A stretch of 22,078 nt of DNA. Source: SLAN01 sp046545955 (lineage in GTDB: Bacteria > Spirochaetota > Spirochaetia > DSM-27196 > SKKC01). Below are positions 1 to 7,514 of the stretch, piece by piece. The stretch spans positions 1-22,078 of the forward strand of contig JBKGYS010000028.1 in NCBI GenBank assembly GCA_046545955.1. Direction: 5' to 3'. A program made the position numbers and the translations under genes. Under the pieces are notes generated by a model. The model had not been told where the DNA came from and did no database searches. It worked only from the letters and a program-made list of their open reading frames with translations. Positions within the stretch are counted from its first letter, which is position 1. Every line of letters begins with the position of its first letter.

Positions 1-57
1 ACGGACCTCTTCGGCGAGGAAGTACGAGATCCCGACGATATGGTCGACGGCTGGTAA
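1..57 (+). CDS. C-terminal tail of an unidentified protein (partial)
   Basis: Frame 1 is open from the window edge to a TAA at 55-57 and encodes 18 residues, TDLFGEEVRDPDDMVDGW. The tail is strongly acidic and ends in Gly-Trp, as many cytosolic protein ends do. It is followed after 15 bases by a GC-rich hairpin (73-102), which fits the end of a transcript. No family can be named from so short a piece. The call rests on the open frame, the hairpin after it and the lack of any other gene here. Confidence 0.4.
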   Translation, partial: TDLFGEEVRDPDDMVDGW

Positions 58-72
58 GGTCGCTTCGTTCGA

Positions 73-102
73 GCCGCGAACCGGGACCGCCCGCTTCGCG
101 GC
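73..102 (+). terminator. GC-rich hairpin, possible terminator
   Basis: Perfect 8-bp inverted repeat GCCGCGAA (73-80) / TTCGCGGC (95-102). Inside it CGGG (82-85) can pair with CCCG (90-93) across a single C-C mismatch, giving a long stem with a 4-base loop. It lies just after the partial gene's stop codon. No T-run follows, so it is not a classical intrinsic terminator. It may help Rho-dependent termination or protect the mRNA 3' end. Confidence 0.35.
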
Positions 103-201
103 CACGCGTCGGCCGTAGAGCCTCGATGTCTGCTTTGCCGCTCGCACCCTCCGACTCGGTGGGAACGGGCAGCCGGCGGGTGAATACGGACGCGACCGGC
201 G

Positions 202-1050
202 CTACCACTCGGTCTGTGTCTCGTACGCGGCGCCCGGTGGTTGCACGCGAAATACGCGACGGGTGTTGGCGGCGACCACGTCCACAAGGTGTGCCCGCGA
301 GATCCCGCGATGCGTACTGACCGCGTCGTAGGTGTATCCGATAAGACCCGGATAGTTTGCTCGTCCCCGCTTCGGATGCGGTGCAAGAAACGGTGCATCG
401 GTTTCGAGGAGCAGCCTGTGCTCCGGTACCAGCAGCATTGCCTCTCGCAGCTCAGGGGCATTCTTGAACGTCACGTTTCCTCCGAAACTCACCGAGAATC
501 CCAGATCCAGAAACTTGCCGACAAAGCCGGGGGGACCGCCGTAACAGTGCATGACACTTTCCCGATTCGGCCGGACCGCCTTAAGCGCGTCGAGCAAATC
601 CTGCTCCGCGTCGCGGTTGTGTACGATGATCGGAAGGTTTACCTCGTTCGCGAGCTGTATTTGCTTCGCGAACAAGTCTTTCTGCTTTTCCGGTGTCGCG
701 TAGTTCCAGTGACGGTCTATACCGATTTCTCCGAGCGCGCATACCCTCGGCTCGCCGAGGGCCCCACGCACTGTCTCGATCGCGGTGTTCAAGTCGTCAC
801 GCCCGGCGTTTGATGGATACAGCCCGTGGGCGAAATACGCTCCAGGATAGCGGTCGAGCAATTCACGCCGATGCGCGATATCGGTCTCCTGAATGCCGAC
901 ATCGATGCAGGCGGACAGCCCCGCCTCAAAGCTTGCGTGCAGCGCCTCGTGTAAATCGATTCCCTTATCAGGCAGCTTGGTCGCATGCACGTGAGTATCG
1001 ATTTCACCCCCGAGCAGATGTGCAGGCACGAGTTCTTGCGTTGTACTCAT
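202..1050 (-). CDS. tatD: TatD family metal-dependent hydrolase (DNase)
   Basis: A 282-residue TIM-barrel hydrolase of the TatD family, whose members are metal-dependent 3'-5' exonucleases or deoxyribonucleases in the cytosol. Visible motifs in order: DTHVH (H20, H22, metal ligands), CALGEIGID (metal-bridging Glu), PIIVHNRDA (His), VMHCYGG (His) and LLLETDAPFLAP (Asp). Length is close to the usual 255-290. An in-frame ATG at 1089 would add 13 residues that look non-coding (MVHHDARICYHLP), so the ATG at 1050 is preferred. Neither start has a clear Shine-Dalgarno. The gene diverges from tRNA-Leu, and its promoter must lie in the roughly 60 bases between them. The family is certain; the exact substrate is not. 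Confidence 0.88.
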   Translation of the reverse strand: MSTTQELVPAHLLGGEIDTHVHATKLPDKGIDLHEALHASFEAGLSACIDVGIQETDIAHRRELLDRYPGAYFAHGLYPSNAGRDDLNTAIETVRGALGEPRVCALGEIGIDRHWNYATPEKQKDLFAKQIQLANEVNLPIIVHNRDAEQDLLDALKAVRPNRESVMHCYGGPPGFVGKFLDLGFSVSFGGNVTFKNAPELREAMLLVPEHRLLLETDAPFLAPHPKRGRANYPGLIGYTYDAVSTHRGISRAHLVDVVAANTRRVFRVQPPGAAYETQTEW

Positions 1051-1069
1051 AGGCAAGTGGTAGCATATT
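1041..1069 (+). promoter_or_regulatory. Possible promoter of tRNA-Leu
   Basis: TTGTAC (1041-1046), a 17-base spacer and CATATT (1064-1069). The -10 matches the sigma-70 consensus at 4 of 6 bases and the -35 at 3 of 6. It would start transcription about 30 bases before the tRNA 5' end. It overlaps the first codons of the divergent tatD gene. Weak match; the placement is its main support. Confidence 0.25.
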
Positions 1070-1107
1070 CGCGCATCGTGGTGTACCATGCGGGCCGATT
1101 CGAGCCG

Positions 1108-1193
1108 GCCGGAGTGGCGGAAATGGTAGACGCAGAGGACTTAAAATCCTCCGGCCCGTAAGGGCCGTGCCCGTTCAAGTCGGGTCTCCGGCA
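1108..1193 (+). tRNA. tRNA-Leu (anticodon TAA)
   Basis: Class II tRNA of 86 bases that decodes UUA (and UUG by wobble). Acceptor stem GCCGGAG (1108-1114) pairs with CTCCGGC (1186-1192), with discriminator A1193. Anticodon stem GAGGA (1135-1139) pairs with TCCTC (1147-1151) around loop CTTAAAA, giving anticodon TAA at 1142-1144. The long variable arm CGGCCC-GTAA-GGGCCG (1152-1167) is typical of Leu/Ser/Tyr tRNAs. T stem GCCCG/CGGGT closes the loop TTCAAGT. The 3' CCA is not encoded (GTG follows), so it must be added by CCA-transferase. It stands alone, between tatD and the thioredoxin gene. Confidence 0.97.
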
Positions 1194-1255
1194 GTGTAAT
1201 GCGCACCCGGCGCTCGGGTACACATGGATAGTGCTCGCTTCGGTCGGGTGTCGGG

Positions 1256-1284
1256 TTGACTACCCGCCGCGGCGCGCATAGTGT
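1256..1284 (+). promoter_or_regulatory. Possible promoter of the TlpA-like gene
   Basis: TTGACT (1256-1261, 5 of 6 to the -35 consensus), 17-base spacer, TAGTGT (1279-1284, 3 of 6 to the -10 consensus). Predicted start near 1291, about 9 bases before the ATG at 1300. This leaves almost no room for a Shine-Dalgarno, and none is seen. Confidence 0.3.
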
Positions 1285-1299
1285 TTTGCTCTACGGCGT

Positions 1300-2181
1300 A
1301 TGCATGAAATTGCTCTCGGACCAGTGCTTCTGTCAGCCCGTCAGCTTATCCCTGTAGCTGCGATAGTGATCGCGGCGCTTGCGGTACGCTTCTTTGCCCC
1401 TGCGAGCCGGGATGACCGGCGTGTGGCGCTCGACGTTGTATTGAATAGTGGGCTTCTCTTTTTCGTTGCATGGAAAATAAGCCCGATTTTCACTGAAATG
1501 AGCGCAATCCTGCGCGACCCGAGGGTTCTGCTTGTAGCACCGGGAGGCAACGCGGGCATAGCGCTGGGGACGGTAGCGATAGGCGGCTATGCGGCGTACA
1601 AGTGGGCCCGCGCTGGGCGCCCGAAGGTTACCGCAGATACGATACGAGGCGAGCCGGTTATTGTTCTTGTTGCCTTGACCGGAATCGCGGCGCTGCTTCT
1701 CGGGATAGGTCTTCACGGAGCTAATCTTGCGGTTGCCCAAGCGCGTGAGTCCGAACGTGCAGCGGCTGATTTCGAGCTCGAAACCCTCGAAGGCGCCACG
1801 GTTTCCCTTTCGGATTACCGGGGCAAGGTGGTCGTGCTCAATTTCTGGGCGACATGGTGTGTTCCCTGTCGCGCCGAGACCGAGGTGAAAAACCGTATCG
1901 CTAACGAATTCTCCCGCGAGGATCTGATTGTGCTCGGGATTAACCTGACAAGCGGTGAATCGGGGCGGCAGGTTGTCGCCGATCACGCTTCCGAATGGGA
2001 TATTCAGTATCCGGTGCTTTTTGATTCGCGCGGGGAGGTGGCGTCTGCTTACAACGTACGCGGAACGCCCACGACAGTGGTTATTAGCCCGGATGGCGAA
2101 GTTTCCGATCGCTATTTCGGTGCTCTGTCGCTCTCGGCTGCACGCCGGCTCGTAGAGGCTTCCGGGGTGCCGGCTTCATGA
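1300..2181 (+). CDS. TlpA-like thioredoxin with polytopic membrane N-domain
   Basis: 293 residues. The C-terminal part (about 150-290) is a TlpA/ResA-type redoxin: GKVVVLNFWATWCVPCRAE carries the CxxC pair C187/C190, and GTPTTVVISPDG holds the cis-Pro loop. It should reduce disulfides, perhaps in cytochrome c maturation or other extracytoplasmic thiols. The N-terminal part has about four hydrophobic segments (about 15-33, 46-62, 77-100, 118-138) instead of a single signal anchor. It starts with a GPVLLSAR-like turn, which resembles the Lgt-like membrane domain fused to redoxins in some bacteria; that resemblance is from memory. Start ATG 1300 has no clear Shine-Dalgarno. The last 70 bases overlap the convergent HAD gene. 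No ccdA or cytochrome genes are nearby, so the partner is unknown. Confidence 0.85.
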   Translation: MHEIALGPVLLSARQLIPVAAIVIAALAVRFFAPASRDDRRVALDVVLNSGLLFFVAWKISPIFTEMSAILRDPRVLLVAPGGNAGIALGTVAIGGYAAYKWARAGRPKVTADTIRGEPVIVLVALTGIAALLLGIGLHGANLAVAQARESERAAADFELETLEGATVSLSDYRGKVVVLNFWATWCVPCRAETEVKNRIANEFSREDLIVLGINLTSGESGRQVVADHASEWDIQYPVLFDSRGEVASAYNVRGTPTTVVISPDGEVSDRYFGALSLSAARRLVEASGVPAS

Positions 2182-2816
2182 GGCCCGTGAGATCCGAAGA
2201 TAAAGTCGAGAATATCGGTGGGATCCTCGGCGAGATAATCGGGCTTTCCCGACTTTAGAAGCGATGGTGAATCGTAGCCCCAGGATACCGCCACTATTGA
2301 AATCCCGGCTCTTCGGGCGGCTTCAATATCGCGAAGCTCATCTCCGATGTATACCGCCTCCTCACGACGAATACCGTGGTAGCGCAGAATGCGCTTGAGC
2401 ATGCGATGTTTGGAGAACAATCCACGTGCGGAGTAGATATCGGTGAAGTGGTCGAGGTTGTTCGCTTCGAGACAGCGGCGGATATTCGGTACGTTGTTGG
2501 AGGAAAGTATCCTGGTTGCGACATTTGCCGCGTGCAACGCCTGGAGCATCTCGCGGATTCCATCGTATATCGGGAAGGAGGTCATGTGATCGCTGAAAAG
2601 CTCGAGAGAACGTTTTGCAAGACGGGGAATGCTCCAGGACCGAATACCGAGTCTGCGCAGCCGCCGGCGTACAGGCAGTTCGCGCAGTTCGATCATCTCT
2701 TCCCACGATACCTGCCGGAACCCGAACTCCCGGGACATTTGCTGCATTATTTCCACGATAGCTTCACGCGAATCTATAATGGTTCCGTCGAAATCGAATA
2801 TGGCGGTCTTCATCAT
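2112..2816 (-). CDS. HAD superfamily hydrolase (phosphoglycolate phosphatase-like)
   Basis: 234 residues, a cytosolic HAD phosphatase of the Gph/PGMB type. Motif I is FDFDGTIID (nucleophile D8, acid/base D10), motif II is the Ser in TRILSSNN, motif III is the Lys in SKHRMLKRIL, and motif IV is YIGDELRDIEAARRAG. A helical cap domain lies between motifs I and II (about 15-85). Likely substrate is a small phosphorylated metabolite; family members are too broad to name one. The start has two adjacent ATGs (2811-2816) preceded by AGAAGG. The gene starts 26 bases from apaH on the other strand. Its last ~22 residues, a hydrophilic tail after the HAD core, are encoded antisense to the 3' end of the thioredoxin gene. 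Confidence 0.88.
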   Translation of the reverse strand: MMKTAIFDFDGTIIDSREAIVEIMQQMSREFGFRQVSWEEMIELRELPVRRRLRRLGIRSWSIPRLAKRSLELFSDHMTSFPIYDGIREMLQALHAANVATRILSSNNVPNIRRCLEANNLDHFTDIYSARGLFSKHRMLKRILRYHGIRREEAVYIGDELRDIEAARRAGISIVAVSWGYDSPSLLKSGKPDYLAEDPTDILDFIFGSHGPHEAGTPEASTSRRAAESDRAPK

Positions 2817-2842
2817 GATGCCCTTCTGGAAGCTCCGAGTCT

Positions 2843-3691
2843 ATGAACCGAAGACGCTTTGTGATTGGAGATGTTCACGGCCAGTATCCGGCGTTTGAGC
2901 GGCTACTCGAGTACGTAGACTTTTCTCCCGATAGCGATCATTTGTACTGCGTCGGAGACCTTGTAAACAAGGGGGCAGACAGTATTCGGGTACTTCGGCT
3001 GATACGTTGGCTCGGTGACAGCGTAACCACGGTGCTCGGCAATCACGAACTCATGCTCATGCGTGCCGCGATTACCGGCGATTTTTCGGGAATCAGCGGC
3101 GACCTGCGCGCGCTTCTGCAACGCAGTGAAGGGGAAGAGATTCTTTCATGGCTTCGGAGGCTACCGCTCATGGAACTGAACGCAGCCCGATCAATCGTGA
3201 TCGTGCACGCGGGCTTGGCGCCTCAATGGGACGTACGGCAAGCGTACGCGGAGGCTCAGCATGTTCAAAGCATCCTTGTCGGTGAGCGCTACGAAGAGTT
3301 CGTCTGCTCCCACGCGTGGACCGGCGCAAACGGTGGGCAGACAGTGCTCCCCGACGCGGGCGGAGATGAGTTCGCGAGGGCGAGATACGCGCTCGCGGTA
3401 TTTACGCATGCCCGCAAAATGACCAGCGAAGGGGCTCTACCGCTCGGCGGCGCTCGCGCGGGCTATCGTAGTGCCGTACCATGGTTCGAGCTTGAACCAT
3501 GGCGCAGCCAGTCCGAGTATACCGTCTTTTTTGGTCACTGGGCTTCGCTCGAAGGCTATAGAAGCAGCCATATTATCGGGCTTGATACCGCGTGTGCGAA
3601 GGGAGGTACCCTTTCTTTGTACGAGATGGACTCGGGAGAAACGGTTCACGCCGCGTGTCCCGACCCTGCCTTCAGAAACATCAGCTTATAG
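2843..3691 (+). CDS. apaH: Symmetrical bis(5'-nucleosyl)-tetraphosphatase ApaH
   Basis: 282 residues, almost the same length as E. coli ApaH. Metallophosphoesterase motifs: GDVHGQ (D10, H12), VGDLVNKG (D39), LGNHE, IVHAGL and GHWASLEG. The ApaH-specific C-terminal stretch (PWFELEPW, FFGHWASLEG, IGLDTACAKGGTL) separates it from PrpA-type phosphatases. The enzyme cleaves Ap4A to two ADP and removes Np4-type caps from mRNA. Start ATG 2843 has a weak upstream GGAAG. It diverges from the HAD gene with a 26-base gap, so each promoter must sit inside or against the other gene. Its stop overlaps the convergent acetyltransferase by 11 bases. Confidence 0.93.
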   Translation: MNRRRFVIGDVHGQYPAFERLLEYVDFSPDSDHLYCVGDLVNKGADSIRVLRLIRWLGDSVTTVLGNHELMLMRAAITGDFSGISGDLRALLQRSEGEEILSWLRRLPLMELNAARSIVIVHAGLAPQWDVRQAYAEAQHVQSILVGERYEEFVCSHAWTGANGGQTVLPDAGGDEFARARYALAVFTHARKMTSEGALPLGGARAGYRSAVPWFELEPWRSQSEYTVFFGHWASLEGYRSSHIIGLDTACAKGGTLSLYEMDSGETVHAACPDPAFRNISL

Positions 3692-4358
3692 AATCCATGT
3701 AGCGCTCCCGGGCGGCAACGATATCGTTCTCGGACGCTGCCTGCGTGTTCAGCCACTCGATTACCGCTGCGTAGTTGCGGCTCTCCTCGTCGGGGGCGAG
3801 GTAGCCGGAAGCAATGCCGATGACATTGAAGCCCTGGCGAAGCTGGAAACTCAACGTCGGATCGTACAGACGACCCGCAATCACTTCGCGCACGTAATCT
3901 TCGATACTCAGGCGGTTCGCCACCTCGTCGTACCCCGGAAGCCGGGCTCCGGCGCGTATTCGAAGCAGTCCGAGTTCGCGGCAGAGATTCCTCCTCGCCT
4001 CGTAGAGTGCTCCCCCGATACCGAGACCACGTCGCGTCTGGTCCACGAAAACCTCCGCACCGTAGAGCGTATGCCCTTCAGGGTCGTGATTGCGGAACGT
4101 ACTGTCGGCGGTGAAGTCTATGTAGTCGTCTTCGATATCGTAGTCATCCCACAGCACTATCAGGCTCATCGCGGTTCCGACCACTTCGTGCGTGTCACGG
4201 GTTACGGCTACGAATTGCCCTTCGGGAAATATCTCCTGATGGGATTGCAGCTCATCGGCGGTCCAGATGAGTCTTTCGTCGTATATCTGACGCGATATCT
4301 CGGTTATGGCCTGGAAGTCTTCCGGTCGCGTATTGCGAACGTATATCCTGCGAGACAC
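3681..4358 (-). CDS. GNAT family N-acetyltransferase (YhcX N-domain type)
   Basis: 225 residues. Opens with YVRNTRPEDFQAI, a GNAT beta1-alpha1 signature, and carries GAEVFVDQTRRGLGIGGALYEARR at about residue 105-128, the acetyl-CoA pyrophosphate loop (R/Q-x-x-G-x-G/A). Acceptor unknown. The sequence resembles the N-terminal acetyltransferase half of bifunctional GNAT/carbon-nitrogen hydrolases such as B. subtilis YhcX. Here it is a separate gene directly after the hydrolase gene. Start is GTG at 4358; the SD GAGG (4367-4364) is merged with the hydrolase stop as TGAGG, 5 bases before the start, so translation is probably coupled. It ends 11 bases inside apaH on the opposite strand. Confidence 0.85.
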   Translation of the reverse strand: MSRRIYVRNTRPEDFQAITEISRQIYDERLIWTADELQSHQEIFPEGQFVAVTRDTHEVVGTAMSLIVLWDDYDIEDDYIDFTADSTFRNHDPEGHTLYGAEVFVDQTRRGLGIGGALYEARRNLCRELGLLRIRAGARLPGYDEVANRLSIEDYVREVIAGRLYDPTLSFQLRQGFNVIGIASGYLAPDEESRNYAAVIEWLNTQAASENDIVAARERYMDSIS

Positions 4359-4365
4359 GGGATCC

Positions 4366-5265
4366 TCACATTTTCACTATCTTGATATTATGGGTCAGCT
4401 CGAGGGTGTGTCGGGCGTCCGACAGCGGTAGAACGGTGCCGAACGTACGGCTTGAATCGATAGCCCTGAGGTCCAGCTCCCCTACGGTCACCATGTCCTG
4501 ATTGAGAACTCCTTCGGTGAGAATCCCGTCGCGCGCGAAGGGATAGTCACACGGGGTGAGCATGGCGGCGGTTCCGTAGTTCAACGACAGGTCGGGAACC
4601 CATGGTAAACCTCCCACGGTGGGTGAGTGAATAACGTAGAGCTGGTTTTCAATCGCGCGGGCGTGAGCGCAGTAGCGAACTCGTAAAAACCCGTGCCTGT
4701 CGTCGGTGCTGCTTGGCACAGCGAGAATATCGATCCCGTACCGCGCAAGACTTCGCACAAGTTCCGGAAACTCGACATCGTAACAGACGGCTACAGCCAT
4801 ACGGCCGAAATCGGTTTCGAATACGGTAAGGTTGTCGCGCTCTATTATATCCCAGTCATCGCGCTCGAAGCGAGTCATGTGCAGTTTGCCCTGCCGATGA
4901 TACTCACCCGACGGGGAAAAAACGTAACAGTCGTTCCGCACACGATCGTCGTCGCCGAGCGCCGGGATGGTGCCGGCGACGATGTACATGTCGTAGCGCG
5001 TTGAGACTTGCGACATAAAGTCCAGGAATCGCGGAACATGATCGGCGACTCCGCGAACAATCTCGGAGATCGGCTTACGCGGGTCATCGAGCGCGGCAAG
5101 CTGCAACGTGAAGTATTCGGGCAGTACCAGCAGTCTCGAATTGTAACCGGCCGAGGTAGCAACGACCGATCGGACCTGTTCCAGAAATTCGTCGAAGGCA
5201 TTTACGGGGCGGAGGAAGTACTGACTTGCGGCGACGCGGACGCGATCGGGTGCTACGGTGTTCAT
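4366..5265 (-). CDS. Carbon-nitrogen hydrolase (nitrilase superfamily)
   Basis: 299 residues, one full nitrilase-superfamily alpha-beta-beta-alpha domain. The catalytic triad is visible: E50 in LLVLPEYFTL, K127 in QGKLHMTRFE, and C161 in VAVCYDVEFPEL. Such enzymes hydrolyse amides or nitriles of small molecules in the cytosol. The sequence resembles the C-terminal half of YhcX-type fusions, so it likely acts with the GNAT product that follows 7 bases downstream. Start ATG 5265 with AGGGA about 8 bases upstream. It is first in a two-gene operon that diverges from dgcN across a 246-base gap. Substrate is unknown. An omega-amidase or N-carbamoyl role cannot be excluded. Confidence 0.9.
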   Translation of the reverse strand: MNTVAPDRVRVAASQYFLRPVNAFDEFLEQVRSVVATSAGYNSRLLVLPEYFTLQLAALDDPRKPISEIVRGVADHVPRFLDFMSQVSTRYDMYIVAGTIPALGDDDRVRNDCYVFSPSGEYHRQGKLHMTRFERDDWDIIERDNLTVFETDFGRMAVAVCYDVEFPELVRSLARYGIDILAVPSSTDDRHGFLRVRYCAHARAIENQLYVIHSPTVGGLPWVPDLSLNYGTAAMLTPCDYPFARDGILTEGVLNQDMVTVGELDLRAIDSSRTFGTVLPLSDARHTLELTHNIKIVKM

Positions 5266-5472
5266 AATCGTTTCCCTACAACGTAGCGTATATGCAGCAC
5301 CGCCTCAAGATGTCCGACGATGACGCTAGCTCGTCCTCGCGATCGAGGCGGTAGCGGTGCCGGTCCCCGCGCTCGCCGCGGACGTCGCCTCGATAACTCG
5401 CGCGAGCCAGCGCGGCGTGATTGCCGGGTACCACCGAAAAAAACACCACGGTGGTGGACAGTGAACCTCGAA

Positions 5473-5501
5473 TTGAACAACGCTGGCGATCCGTGAAATA
5501 T
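5473..5501 (+). promoter_or_regulatory. Possible promoter of dgcN
   Basis: TTGAAC (5473-5478), 17-base spacer, AAATAT (5496-5501). Predicted start falls 4-6 bases before the dgcN ATG at 5512, so the mRNA would be nearly leaderless. The rest of the 5266-5511 gap shows the imperfect repeat CCACCG (5431-5436) / CGGTGG (5449-5454) around an A-run, and no coding signal. Weak consensus match. Confidence 0.3.
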
Positions 5502-5511
5502 TTCGGGCTAC

Positions 5512-6513
5512 ATGATAAGAACTCCGTATTTGCTGTTCCTCGGCGATGCCCACGATCAGCTCGCCGCAAAAACCGCGCAGGGTATCCGAGACTGGCGCCC
5601 CGAATATGCACTCGGTCAATACAGACTCGCCGGTTGCAACGCCGACCTTGGGCTTCCCGATATGAATCTCGAGGATGCGTACAACGCAGGGGCGAGAACG
5701 CTTGTAGTCGGCGTCGCGAATCGAGGAGGATCGATGCCGGAGAAATGGAAATCGGTCCTTCGCGGTGCTCTTGAAACGGGTTTCGATCTCGCCTCCGGAC
5801 TGCACCATCTGCTCAGCGATGAGCCCGATCTGGCCGCCTCGGCAAAACGTCACGGCCGAGCCCTCCACGATGTTCGTGTACCGTCTGTGAGCTATCCGAT
5901 AGCCGACGGAAGGCCGCGGACCGGCAAACGCTGTCTCACCGTTGGAACCGACTGCTCGGTGGGTAAAATGTATACTTCGCTTGCGTTGCACTATGCGCTC
6001 GAACAACGGAATGTTCCGGCCTCATTTCGGGCGACCGGCCAAACCGGAATACTGATTGCCGGCGGGGGCGTCCCGCTCGACGCGGTCGTGGCGGATTTCA
6101 TGTCCGGTTCTGTCGAATGGCTTACGCCGGACAACGAGGAGAACCACTGGGATATCATAGAAGGACAGGGCTCGCTCTTTCACGTTTCCTTCTCCGGTGT
6201 CACGCTCGCTCTGATTCACGGCGGACGGCCGGACGCGCTCGTCTTGTGTCACGAGCCCACTCGCCCGCATTTGCGTGGGCTTCCCGGCTATCCGGTTCCG
6301 TCGCTCGAGGAACTTCGCGAGCTTTCCCTTCGAATGGCGCGAATCGTAAACCCCGACTGTGTGGTCGCGGGTATAGCGGTAAACACATCCGGAATGAAGG
6401 ATAGTGAGGTCGATGGATATCTCGCCGAGCTCGGGCGACGGATGGACGCGCCGGCGGTAGACCCGGTCCGGCATGGCGCCGGCACGATCGCCGACCGCCT
6501 GTGCTCGCTGTAA
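5512..6513 (+). CDS. dgcN: D-glutamate N-acetyltransferase DgcN (DUF1611)
   Basis: 333 residues, DUF1611 over its full length. The N-terminal Rossmann-like part opens with YLLFLGDAHDQLAAKTAQGI. The C-terminal P-loop-like part carries VGTDCSVGKMYTSLAL (Gly-rich loop 145-152), followed by GQTGILIAGGGVPLDAVVADF and EGQGSLFHVSFSGVTLALIHG, all family hallmarks. Characterised members acetylate D-glutamate to N-acetyl-D-glutamate using acetyl-CoA. The next gene is the matching racemase DgcA, which makes this assignment much firmer than DUF1611 alone. Start ATG 5512 aligns with the usual family start but has no Shine-Dalgarno, in line with a leaderless or near-leaderless mRNA. First gene of a probable operon with dgcA and dat. 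Confidence 0.85.
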   Translation: MIRTPYLLFLGDAHDQLAAKTAQGIRDWRPEYALGQYRLAGCNADLGLPDMNLEDAYNAGARTLVVGVANRGGSMPEKWKSVLRGALETGFDLASGLHHLLSDEPDLAASAKRHGRALHDVRVPSVSYPIADGRPRTGKRCLTVGTDCSVGKMYTSLALHYALEQRNVPASFRATGQTGILIAGGGVPLDAVVADFMSGSVEWLTPDNEENHWDIIEGQGSLFHVSFSGVTLALIHGGRPDALVLCHEPTRPHLRGLPGYPVPSLEELRELSLRMARIVNPDCVVAGIAVNTSGMKDSEVDGYLAELGRRMDAPAVDPVRHGAGTIADRLCSL

Positions 6514-6530
6514 CTGGAAACGTGGTCGGT

Positions 6531-7514
6531 ATGCAACGCAGCGTCATCCACGAATCGTTCAGACTCGCCGAGGCGTTCACGATATCGCGCGGATCCCGCA
6601 CGAGGGCTGACGTTCTTACGGTCCGCTTGAGCGAAAGCGGGATTACGGGGTGGGCGGAATGTGTTCCCTACGCTCGATACGGGGAATCGGTCGAAAGCGT
6701 TTGCGCGCAGATTACGTCGCTTCCAGACTCATTCGATCGGGCCTCGCTCGCGAGATTGCTTCCCGCCGGCGCCGCGCGAAATGCCGTCGACTGCGCGCTT
6801 TGGGATCTGGAAGCGAAACAGCGGGGACGTACCGTGTGGGAGGTTTCGGGACTTTCTTCGCTGACCCGCCGCGCTGTGCCCGCGCCCGAACCAACGGCTT
6901 TTACGCTCTCGCTCGGGACGCCGGAGCGTATGCACGAGGCGGCAGCGCGGAATAAACATCGACCTATCCTTAAAATTAAGCTCGGGACTCCCGAAGACCT
7001 TCACCGACTCGAAGCGGTGAGAAGGGGCGCGCCCGGCTCGCGTATTATCGTGGACGCCAATGAAGGATGGAACGAGGATACGTATCGGGAACTGCTACCT
7101 CGACTCACGGAATTGGGAGTGGAATTGATCGAGCAGCCGTTCCCGGCGAACGAAGATACACTGCTCGAGACAATTGATCGTCCGATTCCGGTCTGTGCCG
7201 ATGAATCATGCCACGATCGTGGGACCCTTCGCTCGCTCGTCGGAAAGTACGATGTCATTAATATCAAACTCGACAAGACCGGTGGCCTCACCGAAGCTAT
7301 CGAGTTGCGCAGGGAAGCCGAATCGGCCGGATTCGCGATAATGGTGGGCTGCATGGTGGGCTCCTCGCTCGCGATCGCCCCCGCGGTGCTCATTGCTCAA
7401 GGGGTACGGTATGTAGATCTGGACGCTCCGCTGCTGCTCGCCGAGGACAGGGCGACACCGCTTATCTACGACACGCGCGGCGTTCACCCGCCGACGTCCG
7501 GGCTATGGGGATAA
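6531..7514 (+). CDS. dgcA: N-acetyl-D-glutamate racemase DgcA (enolase superfamily)
   Basis: 327 residues, muconate-lactonising/dipeptide-epimerase branch of the enolase superfamily. N-terminal capping domain (FTISRGSRTRADVL, WAECVPYARYGESVES) and TIM barrel with catalytic pair KIK (K148, K150), metal ligands D175 (IIVDANEGW), E201 (IEQPFP) and D224 (CADES), and K246 in INIKLDKTGG. The C-terminal YVDLDAPLLL resembles dipeptide epimerases. With DgcN next to it, the role is racemisation of N-acetyl-D-glutamate to N-acetyl-L-glutamate; alone it would be called L-Ala-D/L-Glu epimerase, which remains the alternative. ATG 6531 is chosen: GGAAA lies 10 bases upstream and the family begins here. A GTG at 6501 would overlap dgcN by 13 bases. 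Confidence 0.83.
   Translation: MQRSVIHESFRLAEAFTISRGSRTRADVLTVRLSESGITGWAECVPYARYGESVESVCAQITSLPDSFDRASLARLLPAGAARNAVDCALWDLEAKQRGRTVWEVSGLSSLTRRAVPAPEPTAFTLSLGTPERMHEAAARNKHRPILKIKLGTPEDLHRLEAVRRGAPGSRIIVDANEGWNEDTYRELLPRLTELGVELIEQPFPANEDTLLETIDRPIPVCADESCHDRGTLRSLVGKYDVINIKLDKTGGLTEAIELRREAESAGFAIMVGCMVGSSLAIAPAVLIAQGVRYVDLDAPLLLAEDRATPLIYDTRGVHPPTSGLWG

Noticed and set aside
3471..4385. A 304-codon open frame on the + strand
   Set aside because: It runs antisense to the GNAT gene, which has clear family motifs, and overlaps the end of apaH. Its product resembles no protein and is a shadow of codon bias.
5323..5360. Loose inverted repeat CGCTA...TAGCG with inner CTCG/CGAG in the dgcN upstream gap
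   Set aside because: Arms are short and broken by unpaired bases; not better than expected in GC-rich DNA.
5444..5456. CCACGGTGG element shared with 13279-13287 as a common operator
   Set aside because: Only nine shared bases, an odd centre, and unrelated genes downstream.
5326..6006. A 226-codon open frame on the - strand
   Set aside because: Antisense to dgcN, whose family motifs are unmistakable.
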